Shown here piece after piece: positions 27,103-37,435 of a stretch of DNA of 64,000 nt. Source of the DNA: Sediminibacterium sp. C3 (GTDB taxonomy: Bacteria > Bacteroidota > Bacteroidia > Chitinophagales > Chitinophagaceae); contig NZ_KI669560.1 of NCBI RefSeq assembly GCF_000508085.1, positions 402,219 through 466,218 of the forward strand, written 5' to 3'. Within the stretch, counting starts at the first letter, position 1. The number at the start of each line of letters is the position of its first letter. Below the pieces are notes generated by a model that was not told where the DNA came from, did no database searches, and was given only the letters and a program-made list of their open reading frames with translations. The position numbers were made by a program, and so were the translations under genes.

Positions 27103-30100
27103 ATGCACAAACTCCTTTTAGGACTGCTTCTGATTTCAGGCGCAGACTACGCACTTGCACAAAACAGCAAGGAAGTCTCCACAGAAAACGTTAACCAATA
27201 TTTTAAACCCGTAAAATGGAGAAGTATCGGACCTTTCAGAGGTGGCAGATCCAATACTGGTACCGGCGTTAAAGGAGATATTCACACTTACTACATGGGC
27301 ACTACCGGCGGCGGTGTCTGGAAAACAACTGACCGTGGAATTACCTGGAACAATATATCGGACGGGCAATTCAAAACAGGCTCTGTGGGCGCAATTGCTG
27401 TATCAGAAAGCAACACCAATATAGTTTATGTTGGCATGGGAGAACATGCGGTAAGAGGAGTAATGACTCATCACGGAGACGGGATGTATAAAAGTACAGA
27501 TGCGGGAAAGACCTGGAAAAAAATCGGATTGGAACTTACACAACATATTGCACGTGTCATTATTGATCCGAATAACCCTGATATCGTTTATGTAGCAGCG
27601 CAGGGAGCACTATACAGTAGTTCTACCGAAAGAGGCGTTTACAAAACAACGGATGGAGGCATTAGCTGGAAAAAGGTTTTATACATCAATGAAAAAACAG
27701 GTGCTGCCGAATTATCCATGGATGCCAAAAACCCCAATATTTTATATGCAGCAATGTGGGAGCATGGAAGATTGCCTTGGAAAGTAATTAGTGGTGGACC
27801 CGGAAGCGGATTATACAAATCAACTGATGGAGGAAATAGCTGGGACAAATTAACGGGCGGTCTTCCCAAGGAAATGGGTAAGATGGCGATTGCCGTAAGC
27901 CCTGCCAATTCAGAAAAAGTATATGCCTTAATTGAAAGTGATTTCGAAAAAAATGCAGGCGGGCTATATGTTTCGAACAATGCAGGAAAAAGTTTTACTC
28001 AGGTATCTGCAGAACATAAAATCATTCAGCGTGCCTGGTATTATATTGAGGTATTCCCGGATCCAAACAATGAAAACACGGTGTATGTATTAAGTGCACC
28101 AGCACTTAAATCGATTGATGGTGGCAAGACCTGGGAAAATATTCAGGGCATGCACGGAGACTATCACAATTTGTGGATCAACCCTGCAGATTCAAAAAAT
28201 TTAGTGATGGCAGATGATGGTGGGGTAACCATTAGTTTCAATGGCGGACAAAGCTGGAGCAGCCAGAGCAATATGCCCACTGCGCAGATTTACAGAATTA
28301 ATGTAGACAATTTATTTCCCTACAATATTTATGGTGGGCAGCAAGACAATACTTCTGTAAAAATTGCCAGCAGAACTTTTTCCGGTGGGATTACAAACAC
28401 CGACTGGTCCGCATCCGCCGGAGGGGAAAGTGCGTTTTTAGCTTTTGATCCCAACAATCCAAGATATGTACTGGGTGGCTCTTACCAGGGAACCATAGAA
28501 GTGCTCGACACAAAGAACAATGCCAGCACCAATATTATGGCAGCCCCCATTCAGTATTTAGCAATGGACGCCAAAGACATGAAATACAGATACAACTGGA
28601 ATGCGCCTATTATTCATAGCAAGCATGAGCCTGGAACCTATTATCATGCAGCACATGTATTATTAAGAACCAGGGATATGGGAAAAACCTGGGATGAAGT
28701 ATCGCCGGATTTAACCAGAAATGAAAAAGAAAAACAAGTAAAACCAGGTGTGCCATTTACCAATGAATCGGTAGGAGCAGAAAACTATGGAACCATTAGT
28801 TATGTTATGGAATCTCCTTTAGAAAAAGGGATAATGTATACCGGAAGCGATGACGGTTTGGTTCATGTTACAAGGGATGGAGGAGCTAGCTGGAAAAACA
28901 TTACGCCTGCTGGTTTATCGGAGTGTTTAATCAACTCAATAGAAGTATCTCCTTTTGATAAAGCAACGGTTTATATTGCTACCACCCGTTATAAATTCAA
29001 TGACCATACACCCGGATTGTATAAGAGTACAGACTATGGAAAAACCTGGACCAATATCAGCAATGGAATTCCGGCAGGTTCTTTTACACGGGTAGTGCGT
29101 GAAGACGATAAAAGAAAAGATCTGTTGTATGCTGGCACAGAAAACGGTGTGTATATTTCTTACAATGGAGGAAAAAGCTGGTCATCCTTTCAATTGAATT
29201 TACCTAATACTCCCATCACCGATTTAAGGGTACATCAGGACAATTTAATTGCGGCAACTTCAGGAAGATCATTCTGGATCCTGGACGACTTAACATTGAT
29301 TCGCCAATTCAAAGCACCTTTCAATAGTTTGTCATTTTATCAGCCTGCTCCGGCAATTTTAGCAACGGGTAGTTCTGAACTGGATGGAAATAATCCTGAC
29401 TTCGATGGAACACATCCTACCAGAGGCGTGAATCCTGCAACAGGGATTGTATTGTATTATGAACTGCCGGAATTAAAGGAAAATGCTGAAGTAAAAATGA
29501 GCATCAAAGATGCTGCTGGTAGAATCATCAGAACCTTTAGTTCAAAAGCAGATCCCACTTACAAGCGATACGATGGTGCTCCGCCAAGAGATCCACAACT
29601 GCCTACACAAAAAGGATTGAATCGTTTTGTATGGAATTTAAGACATGCCACTTTACCAGGCATTCCAAATACTTATATTGAGAGCAGTTTCCGCGGACAT
29701 AAAGCTATTCCCGGCAACTACACCATAACACTGGAAGCAGAAGGAAAATCTGTAACTACCACAGCAACCATTTTACCTAACCCTAATTATCCTACCACTG
29801 CTGAAAATTATCAGGAATTCGATGCGTTCATGAGTGGCATGGAAGCCAATGTAAAAGAAATGCATAACCTGGTAAACGAGTTATACAATAAAAAACAGCA
29901 GTTAGACCTGATTATTAAAAGCCTGCCGAAAGGTGATTTAAAATTAAAGGCTGAAGCCTTATCACAAAAAATGAAAACATGGGACGAAGAAATGATTCAG
30001 CGTAAGTCAACCGCTTATGATGATGCTGAAAATTTCCTGAATAAGTTTACCGCTTACTATATGTTTTTAATGAATCATGCCGAAAGCGATATACCCAGTA

Positions 30101-30249
30101 TCAATAAGCCTTCGAAAGATTTATTACAACAATACACAACTCAATGGAGCTCTTTAAAAGCAAGAGGAGAAACTATTAACAACGAAGAGATTCCAGCGCT
30201 GAACCAGCTCTTGTTTAAAGAGGGTATTGGCGCCATTCGCAGAAATTAA
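27103..30249 (+). CDS. Secreted BNR/sortilin-type beta-propeller protein
   Basis: About 1048 residues. I chose the ATG at 27103 ([20 protein letters not shown]), a clear signal peptide; an upstream in-frame ATG adds 18 residues. The mature protein has many BNR/Asp-box repeats of the type S-T-D-G-G-x-x-W (for example [48 protein letters not shown]), which form the propeller of VPS10/sortilin and exo-sialidase-like folds. A helical C-terminal region (about 880-1048) follows. Annotated relatives are often called glycosyl hydrolase, but catalysis is not shown. Likely periplasmic or outer-membrane. Confidence 0.88.
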   Translation: MHKLLLGLLLISGADYALAQNSKEVSTENVNQYFKPVKWRSIGPFRGGRSNTGTGVKGDIHTYYMGTTGGGVWKTTDRGITWNNISDGQFKTGSVGAIAVSESNTNIVYVGMGEHAVRGVMTHHGDGMYKSTDAGKTWKKIGLELTQHIARVIIDPNNPDIVYVAAQGALYSSSTERGVYKTTDGGISWKKVLYINEKTGAAELSMDAKNPNILYAAMWEHGRLPWKVISGGPGSGLYKSTDGGNSWDKLTGGLPKEMGKMAIAVSPANSEKVYALIESDFEKNAGGLYVSNNAGKSFTQVSAEHKIIQRAWYYIEVFPDPNNENTVYVLSAPALKSIDGGKTWENIQGMHGDYHNLWINPADSKNLVMADDGGVTISFNGGQSWSSQSNMPTAQIYRINVDNLFPYNIYGGQQDNTSVKIASRTFSGGITNTDWSASAGGESAFLAFDPNNPRYVLGGSYQGTIEVLDTKNNASTNIMAAPIQYLAMDAKDMKYRYNWNAPIIHSKHEPGTYYHAAHVLLRTRDMGKTWDEVSPDLTRNEKEKQVKPGVPFTNESVGAENYGTISYVMESPLEKGIMYTGSDDGLVHVTRDGGASWKNITPAGLSECLINSIEVSPFDKATVYIATTRYKFNDHTPGLYKSTDYGKTWTNISNGIPAGSFTRVVREDDKRKDLLYAGTENGVYISYNGGKSWSSFQLNLPNTPITDLRVHQDNLIAATSGRSFWILDDLTLIRQFKAPFNSLSFYQPAPAILATGSSELDGNNPDFDGTHPTRGVNPATGIVLYYELPELKENAEVKMSIKDAAGRIIRTFSSKADPTYKRYDGAPPRDPQLPTQKGLNRFVWNLRHATLPGIPNTYIESSFRGHKAIPGNYTITLEAEGKSVTTTATILPNPNYPTTAENYQEFDAFMSGMEANVKEMHNLVNELYNKKQQLDLIIKSLPKGDLKLKAEALSQKMKTWDEEMIQRKSTAYDDAENFLNKFTAYYMFLMNHAESDIPSINKPSKDLLQQYTTQWSSLKARGETINNEEIPALNQLLFKEGIGAIRRN

Positions 30250-30272
30250 TATAGGATCCCATAACTGACCAA

Positions 30273-30280
30273 TATATTTG
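30273..30280 (+). promoter_or_regulatory. -7 box (TATATTTG) before alpha/beta hydrolase
   Basis: A TAnnTTTG match 18 bases before the ATG at 30299, between it and the preceding stop. No clear -33 element is visible. Confidence 0.4.
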
Positions 30281-30298
30281 TAGAACTAAATCATTCAC

Positions 30299-31234
30299 AT
30301 GAAAAAGTTCCTACAATATATTGGTTATTTTTTGGGCGCTGTTCTCGGATTATTGTTATTGCTATTTGTCATTTACTTTCAATCCGATAAAACCCTTGAG
30401 GATTTAAAGCCGCTGTATGTAAATAAAGAGTCTGAGTTCATGCCATTGATGGGCATGAATGTGCATTACAGAGACCAGGGCAATCCGAATGATTCCATTC
30501 CATTGGTGCTCATTCATGGAACCAGTTCTTCGCTTCACACTTTTGAAGCCATGCGCAAATACATTCATCCTAACAGAAGAATCATTACCCTTGATATGCC
30601 TGCTTTTGGATTAACAGGCCCTAACGCAACCAATGAGTATAGTTTTACCTATTATAGCCAGTTTCTTGACTCATTTTTAACCAAACTAAATGTGCCGGTT
30701 TGTGATATAGGTGGTAACTCCTTAGGCGGCGGTATTGCCTGGCAGTTTGCCACTTATTATCCGGATAAAGTAAGAAAACTAATTTTAATAGACGCAACCG
30801 GTTACCCCGTTTTGAACGTAAAGGGATCGCTGGGTTTTAAAATTGCCTCAACACCTGTAATCAATAATATAATGTTATTCATTACGCCCAAGGCATTGGT
30901 GGAAGCCAGTTTAAAAGGAATTTATCAGGACCCGGGCATTATTAATGATGAACAAATTACCCGTTTTCATGATATGGCCATTGCCAAAGGTAACCGGAAA
31001 GCACTTTTAGCCATATTCAAGAAGGGACTAGAACAGGAGCCCGATAAAATTAAAAGCATCCGGAAACCCACTTTAATTATCTGGGGAGATAAGGATGGAT
31101 TGATACCGGTACAGAATGCCAGTCTGTTTAATAAGGACATAACCGGTAGCAAGCTGGCTATACTAAAGAATATAGGGCATGTTCCCATGGAGGAGGCACC
31201 GGAAGCCACTGCAAAACTGATCAATGAATTTTAA
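30299..31234 (+). CDS. Membrane-anchored alpha/beta hydrolase
   Basis: 311 residues. One N-terminal hydrophobic segment (about 8-27) anchors an alpha/beta-hydrolase domain with oxyanion block LIHGTSSS, nucleophile elbow GGNSLGGGIAW (Ser), acid in IIWGDKDGLIP (Asp) and catalytic His in NIGHVPMEE. The full triad is present. Substrate cannot be inferred; relatives include esterases, epoxide hydrolases and dehalogenases. It follows the BNR-repeat gene after 49 bases with its own promoter-like box. Confidence 0.9.
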   Translation: MKKFLQYIGYFLGAVLGLLLLLFVIYFQSDKTLEDLKPLYVNKESEFMPLMGMNVHYRDQGNPNDSIPLVLIHGTSSSLHTFEAMRKYIHPNRRIITLDMPAFGLTGPNATNEYSFTYYSQFLDSFLTKLNVPVCDIGGNSLGGGIAWQFATYYPDKVRKLILIDATGYPVLNVKGSLGFKIASTPVINNIMLFITPKALVEASLKGIYQDPGIINDEQITRFHDMAIAKGNRKALLAIFKKGLEQEPDKIKSIRKPTLIIWGDKDGLIPVQNASLFNKDITGSKLAILKNIGHVPMEEAPEATAKLINEF

Positions 31235-31358
31235 AAACGGGGAAAATGAAGGGTTGGGGGCAAAATAAATCGGGGACAAACACACCCCCCGATATGAATG
31301 TACCCCGACTTTTGAACTAAATTCTTATGCAATATGCTCAAAAATTTATAAATACGTA

Positions 31359-31374
31359 TACCTATTAATAGGTA
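31359..31374. other. 16-bp perfect palindrome
   Basis: TACCTATTAATAGGTA reads the same on both strands, in the gap after the hydrolase gene and just past the end of the broken sensor gene. It could be an operator or a weak terminator stem. Confidence 0.4.
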
Positions 31375-31395
31375 ATTATTAAAAAAGCCTGAAAA

Positions 31396-33242
31396 TCACT
31401 CAAAATCCTCCAGAATTTCTTCGAATGTGCTGGTATTACTTACTACTTCTTTAATTACAAGATCCAGTTTTTCGGCGGCTACGTGTATCTGGATAAGCAG
31501 CTTATCTCTTTCGTCTGACGATACAAGTTCGCCCTTGATAATTTTGCTAAGGCCTAAAATATCAGACAAGGGTCCGCGCACCAGATGGGATTGTGCCCAG
31601 GCAATTTCCTTGAGTTTTCTGTTCTGTTCCTGTAAATTTTGGAGGGTAGCCACACGGGTGGTAATGTCTTAAACCACTCCAATGAATTTGTAAATTCTTC
31701 CTAGATTATCCTCATAGGATATCCCATTTACAATAACATGTTTAAGTTTACCGTGCGGAGATTTAATTTTTACCTGAATAGGACTGGATTCTCCGGCAAT
31801 GGCAGAAACCTTGTCCATCCACTTTTGGTAAACTGTCCGATCTTCCACTATTACCAGCTCAGTAAAAAAGTCTTTGTGGGCCAGAATTTCGTTGGGTGAC
31901 AAATCTAGTATGCGGAACATTTCGTCGCTCCACATTGCGTGTCCATCCGGTAATTGAACTTCAATACTGCCTACATGCGCAATACCTTATGCCTTTGAAA
32001 GCATTTCCTGACTCGTTAACGCTTTATCAACTGCTGCTTTGTCAACAGTTCTATCATGAAAATAGGCTGCGGTAAAAAGATATGGACCAACCCTAAAAGG
32101 AGCACCTTCGGAAATTCTTACGGGCTTTTTTAACCCTTTACTTGTAATGATATCCGTCTCTACAAAATGATACTCTTTGTTTTTTACAAACTCCTCAAAC
32201 TTGGCCTGAACGTAGGCAAGCGCTTCGGGTGGATGTAATTTTGTTTGGTGCAATCCGATCATTTCAGACTTGCTATATCCGAATAACTTACAGGCTTTAT
32301 CGTTTACATCTACCAAATTACCAGACTTTGCATCAGCAATTAGAATCGCATCCTCTTCACCATCAAATAAGGCAGCATACCGCAGGTCAATCATCCGGTT
32401 TTCTTCTTCCTGTTCTTTTAACTTAGTAATATCATTTGTAAATAAGGTAAGCCTTAAATTTTTTCCATGCTGATCAATAATGGGGCTATACTTATTTTCA
32501 TAATAATGTTTCTTTCCGTCTTGAAGTACAATAGAATTATTGGTTACAAAACTCTCTCCATTCAATGCACGTTCATAGTTTTTTCTGGCGAATCCTTTTA
32601 ACTCTTCTGGCAATACTTCAAACACATCCATCCCAATTGCAACTTCCTTTTTTAATGCTTTTCGGGCAAAAGAAATATATTCATCAGAAAAACCCAGAAA
32701 ACTAAAATGTTTATCAATAGCAACAATGAACAATTCCTTAGGGCTATTCAAAACTGCTTTCAAAAAAGCATTGTCTTAAATTACCTGTCGTTTGATCTTT
32801 TCAAATTCCTTCTGCATAATGGTAAAATTATCCGAAATCTCCTGGGCTCCGGTAATGTCTAAATGAGAGCCAATAATCATTCCGGTTAGTTCATCCTGAT
32901 CGTCCCTCACCGCCCTGGCCCTGCTTAAAATAACTACCCAATGACCATCTGTATGCAACATTCTGAATGTTGGGTGTAATCAATGGTTGGGTTCAAAATA
33001 AAATCAGCAAAATAGCTTTTGGCTTTCGACAAGTCATCCGGATGTAACCAGTTTTCCCAAACTTCTTTAATAGAATACTTATCCCAGTCGTATTTGGTTG
33101 CATCCTATCTGCCCAACATACTGAAATAAGATTTATTACAGTAAAGCTCCTGGGTAAGTACATCATACTCCCAGCCACCCAGCTGAGCTACATTCAACAG
33201 GGTTTCGTATTTACTTTGGTATATTTCTCTTTGTTGTTGCAC
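31396..33242 (-). pseudogene. Broken multi-PAS sensor protein with truncated kinase end
   Basis: A single reading path of about 615 codons can be followed on the minus strand from a GTG at 33242 to a TGA at 31396. It encodes four PAS modules (LGGWEYDVL; ELFIVAIDKHFSFLGFSDEY; DAILIADAKSGNLVDVND; VGSIEVQLPDG to FRILDLS) and a final DHp-like helix with SHLVRGPLSDILG. This ending without an ATPase domain is common in Bacteroidota PAS sensors, so the 3' end looks natural. Four in-frame stops interrupt it: TAG at 33105-33107 and TAA at 32776-32778, 31987-31989 and 31669-31671. Each lies where family context expects Gln (CAG or CAA), for example VV-stop-DIT for VVQDIT. One frame change near 32966 fits loss of one T. 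Probably a decaying gene. Confidence 0.85.
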
Positions 33243-33399
33243 AAATAATGATTTCCCCTTAAAAGTATCAAATGCTAAGCTAGAATTGTAAAGATTAAAT
33301 AACTATTTATAATAATATAAAATAAACGTCAAGCATTGTTATTTATTCTTTATTCTGCAGATGAAAATCCTGCTTAAATTGAAGTTAGAAATTAAGAAT

Positions 33400-34695
33400 A
33401 TGAAAAACTGGTTACTTACCTGCCTATTTACGGTGGGCGCATGCACATTGAATGCACAAAGCCTACAACCTACTGAACAAAAATTGATAGAAAGAATTGA
33501 AGCTAATTATCCCTGGATGATGGAGCTATTGAAAAATTCAGTCAATATCAATAGCGGAACTTTTAATGTAGCGGGTGTAAAAGCTGTGGGCGACTTATAT
33601 GCTGCTGAACTGGCCAAACTGGGTTTTACCATTGAGTGGATTCAACTGCCCGATTCTTTAAAAAGAGCTGGTCACCTGGTTGCAACCAGAAAAGGAAAGA
33701 AAGGAAAAAAAATCATGTTATTGGGTCATCTGGATACCGTATTTGAACCCGATATGCCCGCCAATCCCTTTACTGTTTTGAATGACAGCACCATCACCGG
33801 ACAAGGTATCAACGATATGAAGGGCGGCGATGTCATCATCATTGCAGCTATGAAAGCTATGCACGAACTGAATCTGCTGGATGATGCAAACATTACGATA
33901 TATATGACAGGTGATGAAGAAAATGCCGGAGAACCCAGAAGCATCAGCAGGGGCGATTTTATTGAAAGAGCCAAACAGCACGATATAGTACTGGCATTTG
34001 AAGGAGCAGCCGGATTAAATACAATTGCCACAGCAAGAAGAGGATCCAGTGGATGGGAACTGGAAGTAGAAGGTAAACAGGGGCATTCATCCGGCGTATT
34101 CGGGGCTGCAGGCTATGGCGCTATTTATGAAGCTGCCAGAATAGTCAACAGTTTCAGAGAAACTTTAAGCAAGGAAAAATACCTCACATTTAATCCGGGT
34201 ATTTTTATTGGGGGATCAGAAGTGACTGCCAGTTTTGAGCAGCAGAAAGGCGAAGCTTCCGGTAAAACCAATATTATATCACCCAAAACCATTGTGAATG
34301 GCGACCTGCGTTTCTTAACAGAAGAACAAAAAGTTAACGCACGCAAGACCATGCAGAACATTGTAAATAATAGCCTTCCAGGAACAAAAGCAACCATACG
34401 TTTTCAGGATGGCATCCCATCAATGGCACCAACCAAAGGCAATGAAGCACTGGCGAATATCTTAAGCAAAACAAGTGAAGACATGGGATTGGGAAAAGTG
34501 GTTCCGGGTGATCCGGGTAGCAGGGGAGCCGGTGATATTTCTTATGTTGCTGCTTATGCAGACTGTCTGGATGGTTTAGGTGCTGCCGGAAGAGGATCGC
34601 ACGCACCAGGAGAAACCTTGAACACTAAACTGTTTCCCGTGTTGATGAAACGTTCTGCTGTTTTTATATACAGACTAACACAAGTTTCTAAATAA
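33400..34695 (+). CDS. Secreted M20 metallopeptidase (glutamate carboxypeptidase-like)
   Basis: About 431 residues from the ATG at 33400, which starts a signal peptide (NWLLTCLFTVGACTLNAQ); an upstream ATG at 33361 adds a basic 13-residue stretch. The dinuclear zinc site of M20 enzymes is visible: LLGHLDTVFEP (His and catalytic Asp), GQGINDMKGGDVI (bridging Asp), MTGDEENAG (Glu pair) and GRGSHAPGE (His). The central GHSSGVFG loop belongs to the dimerisation domain. It resembles carboxypeptidase G2-type enzymes that remove C-terminal Glu from peptides or folate; exact substrate unknown. Confidence 0.92.
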   Translation: MKNWLLTCLFTVGACTLNAQSLQPTEQKLIERIEANYPWMMELLKNSVNINSGTFNVAGVKAVGDLYAAELAKLGFTIEWIQLPDSLKRAGHLVATRKGKKGKKIMLLGHLDTVFEPDMPANPFTVLNDSTITGQGINDMKGGDVIIIAAMKAMHELNLLDDANITIYMTGDEENAGEPRSISRGDFIERAKQHDIVLAFEGAAGLNTIATARRGSSGWELEVEGKQGHSSGVFGAAGYGAIYEAARIVNSFRETLSKEKYLTFNPGIFIGGSEVTASFEQQKGEASGKTNIISPKTIVNGDLRFLTEEQKVNARKTMQNIVNNSLPGTKATIRFQDGIPSMAPTKGNEALANILSKTSEDMGLGKVVPGDPGSRGAGDISYVAAYADCLDGLGAAGRGSHAPGETLNTKLFPVLMKRSAVFIYRLTQVSK

Positions 34696-34731
34696 TCTTA
34701 GAAAAAAACTGGTATACATTTATAAGTTCTC

Positions 34732-35997
34732 TTAGAATGTTTCCAGCAGATTCACATAAATACCGCTACTGCCATCTCTGCCAATACCAAAATCGAGCCC
34801 GATATTGGTATTGGTTTTTTTACTCATTTTAATTCTTAAACCAAGGCCATAACCGGCAGCAAATTCATCGGCCAGTTTTTGTTGTTTGGCTTCATTGGTG
34901 GCAGTAGTAAGATTTAAAAAAGCAACTCCCCCAAGAAATCCGTTTTTGGTAATCGGGAACCGATACTCGGCTTCGCCATACCACATATTTTCTCCTCTCA
35001 TTCTACCCTGTACATAGCCCCTTCCGGTTCTGTTATACATATCCCAGGAAATACCCGGCATTTCCAGATAGGGTTGTTTACCACTTACAACAAATTGTCC
35101 CATGGTCCAGAATCCAATAATATGAGGTCTTTTCAGGTTTTTGGCCGGATTCCAGTAGGTTCTGAATTCGTAGTACAATGTATTGTGCGAACGGGTACTT
35201 CCAAAAACTTCATTGTTAACCCGAAAGCTCATCAGCGCATACTGACCCTTTCGTGGATTTACCGCATTGTCTCTGTTATCGAAAAGAAAATGAAAGCTTA
35301 GCCCAACCGATGCATACTGATCCCGGCGAATATTGTTCAGTTTGGAATATTCATAATGCGCTGTAATAAAAGGAGAGGCGGAACTTGTATCCAGCAACTC
35401 ATCTACAATATTATAATGCCGGTCTATATTAATACCAACCCCTGCATACAGAGGCCCATAAATTTTTTTATAAAGTGTTTGATAAAAACGGATATAATTA
35501 AATTTCATCGGCTGCTCCTGGGCTCTGGGTCTAAAGCGGTTATTGAAGTTAATTCCCAGTCCATACGTGGCCTGAGAAAATATAAGCCATCTCCAATCCC
35601 CCTGTAAAATCCATTGATCGTCTTTTAAGTACACCAGGTTCCGTACATTAAAATTGAATTGGTTTCTGGTGGTAACCGTTGCATTCGCCAGAATATTAGA
35701 ACGGTGTGTACTGCTGGCATGACCTGATAAAAAACTGGTACTGATACCCCCACCAATAACAAAACCCAGGGCTGGATTATAACCAGGAATAGGTAATACA
35801 CTGGTATACAATTTTCTGGGAACAAAAGAGTCGGTCTGATTTCTGGTTGATTTTCTATTAGACCCAAACAGATAATCGCTCAGATCTTTTTCAGGATATT
35901 GTTTTTGATTTTGTGCAAGAACAGACAGATCTACGCTCTGCAAAAGCATAGCCAATAAGAGGCTGCGAAATAATATCAAGGATGACAAAGAGGTAGG
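34732..35997 (-). CDS. BamA/TamA-like surface antigen beta-barrel protein
   Basis: About 421 residues. The longest frame starts at 36027, but a promoter-like box (36017-36024) falls inside it, so I prefer the TTG at 35997, which starts a plausible signal peptide ending in DLSVLAQ. The mature protein consists of repeated amphipathic strands rich in aromatic residues and Gly (GISTSFLSGH, YGLGINFNNRFR, GLGLRIKMSKKTNTNIGLDFGIG) and ends in a Phe, the signature of outer-membrane barrels inserted by BAM. No POTRA domain is visible. Members of the bacterial surface antigen family; role unknown. Confidence 0.8.
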   Translation of the reverse strand, partial: PTSLSSLILFRSLLLAMLLQSVDLSVLAQNQKQYPEKDLSDYLFGSNRKSTRNQTDSFVPRKLYTSVLPIPGYNPALGFVIGGGISTSFLSGHASSTHRSNILANATVTTRNQFNFNVRNLVYLKDDQWILQGDWRWLIFSQATYGLGINFNNRFRPRAQEQPMKFNYIRFYQTLYKKIYGPLYAGVGINIDRHYNIVDELLDTSSASPFITAHYEYSKLNNIRRDQYASVGLSFHFLFDNRDNAVNPRKGQYALMSFRVNNEVFGSTRSHNTLYYEFRTYWNPAKNLKRPHIIGFWTMGQFVVSGKQPYLEMPGISWDMYNRTGRGYVQGRMRGENMWYGEAEYRFPITKNGFLGGVAFLNLTTATNEAKQQKLADEFAAGYGLGLRIKMSKKTNTNIGLDFGIGRDGSSGIYVNLLETF

Positions 35998-36016
35998 CAA
36001 TGCAAAGTATATTCGG

Positions 36017-36024
36017 CAAAAGTA
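36017..36024 (-). promoter_or_regulatory. -7 box (TACTTTTG) for barrel-protein gene
   Basis: Minus-strand TACTTTTG matches TAnnTTTG. It lies 19 bases upstream of the TTG at 35997 and inside the longest possible frame, which argues against the ATG at 36027. Confidence 0.4.
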
Positions 36025-36066
36025 CAATAAACTATTTTAGTATATTCAAGATTCAAAGTATTCACC

Positions 36067-37419
36067 ATGAACCAACTTATCCGCAAAGTCTTCGTAATTG
36101 GATTCCTTTTTCTATTTCCTGTTTTACAAATGAATGCACAGGTTCTGCCCCTAAGAGATCAGGCAAGGGTAATAGATGAAATTTTAGACGAACGTTTAAA
36201 CCAGCTTTTACCTAAGCTAATGGAAAAGACGGGTATAGATATGTGGGTAATGATCACCCGAGAATACAATGAAGATCCAATTGTAAGAACACTCTTACCA
36301 GCCACCTGGATCAGTGCCAGAAGAACGACTATGCTGGTGTTTTACTATAACCCTGCAACAAAGGAATATACCAAGTCTGCAGTGGCCAGGTACAATGTGG
36401 GTAGTTCCATAAAAGCTGCATGGGATATGACCAAATATCCAGACCAATACGATGCCTTAATGGCCATTATTCAACAACACCAGCCAAAGAAAATTGGTAT
36501 CAATACCTCAGTTAGCTATGGACATGCAGACGGATTAGACCATACGGCATACGAACAGTTCCTGCAAAAAATTCCTGCAAAATTCAAATCTGCTGTTGTT
36601 TCTGCAGAACCTTTAGCGGTAGCCTGGCTGGAAACCAGAACCGAGCGGGAAATGCAGATATATCCACAGGTGGTAGAAATTAGCAAAGCCATAATAGCAG
36701 AGGGTTTCAGCAGCAAGGTAATTACTCCGGGCATCACCACATCCGAAGACCTGGTATGGTGGTACAGACAAAAAATAAATCAACTGGGCTTGAGTACCTG
36801 GTTTCATCCTTCTGTAGAAATTCAGCGCAATGATGCCACTGCATTCGATCATTTAACAGCCTTCAGCAACAAGGGTCACGACGCAAAAAATATTATTCAG
36901 CAGGGAGATTTGTTGCATGTTGATTTTGGTATTACGTATTTAAGACTGAACTCGGATATTCAGGAGCATGCCTATGTGTTAAAGCCGGGAGAAAAAGATG
37001 CTCCAGAATATTTAAAAAATGCATTGGCTGTTGGAAATCGTTTACAAGATATTTTAACCAATCAGTTTTCCTTGAATAAAACGGGCAATGCCATTTTAAA
37101 AGATGCACTGGCGCAGGCAAAGAAGGAGGGAATCAATGCCACTATTTATACCCACCCAATAGGCTCGCACGGACATGCAGCCGGACCAACCATTGGCATG
37201 TGGGATATGCAGAATGGGGTACCCGGAAGCGGTGATTATCCTATGTATTACCAAACTGCTTACAGTATTGAGTTAAACGCGGCTGTGGAAATTAAGGAAT
37301 GGAAAAAAACCATTCGCATCATGCTGGAACAGGACGGTTATTTTGATCAGAATGGATTCAGGTATATCAGTGGCAGACAAACCAAATTTCACCTGGTAGG
37401 GAATGCAGGCTGGCAATAA
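36067..37419 (+). CDS. Secreted M24 family metallopeptidase (Xaa-Pro aminopeptidase-like)
   Basis: 450 residues with an N-terminal signal peptide (VIGFLFLFPVLQMNAQ). An N-terminal creatinase-like domain (about 30-190) precedes the pita-bread fold with metal ligands in HVDFGITY and LNSDIQEH (two Asp), IGSHGHAAGPTIGMWD (His) and the Glu positions in YSIELNAAVEI and IMLEQDGYF. Relatives cleave N-terminal residues before Pro. Export suggests a role in peptide use outside the cytoplasm. It diverges from the barrel gene. Confidence 0.88.
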   Translation: MNQLIRKVFVIGFLFLFPVLQMNAQVLPLRDQARVIDEILDERLNQLLPKLMEKTGIDMWVMITREYNEDPIVRTLLPATWISARRTTMLVFYYNPATKEYTKSAVARYNVGSSIKAAWDMTKYPDQYDALMAIIQQHQPKKIGINTSVSYGHADGLDHTAYEQFLQKIPAKFKSAVVSAEPLAVAWLETRTEREMQIYPQVVEISKAIIAEGFSSKVITPGITTSEDLVWWYRQKINQLGLSTWFHPSVEIQRNDATAFDHLTAFSNKGHDAKNIIQQGDLLHVDFGITYLRLNSDIQEHAYVLKPGEKDAPEYLKNALAVGNRLQDILTNQFSLNKTGNAILKDALAQAKKEGINATIYTHPIGSHGHAAGPTIGMWDMQNGVPGSGDYPMYYQTAYSIELNAAVEIKEWKKTIRIMLEQDGYFDQNGFRYISGRQTKFHLVGNAGWQ

Positions 37420-37435
37420 GATTTTAAAAAATCGA

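Noticed and set aside
31270..31293. ATCGGGG/CCCCGAT stem after the alpha/beta hydrolase gene as a terminator
   Set aside because: The stem is only 7 bp and no T-run follows, so I do not call it.
32993..33178. Minus-strand frame of 61 codons as a separate gene
   Set aside because: It is out of frame with the PAS path of the broken sensor gene, and its text shows no domain.
35998..36027. ATG at 36027 as start of the barrel protein
   Set aside because: The extra N-terminal residues contain the probable promoter box and weaken the signal peptide.
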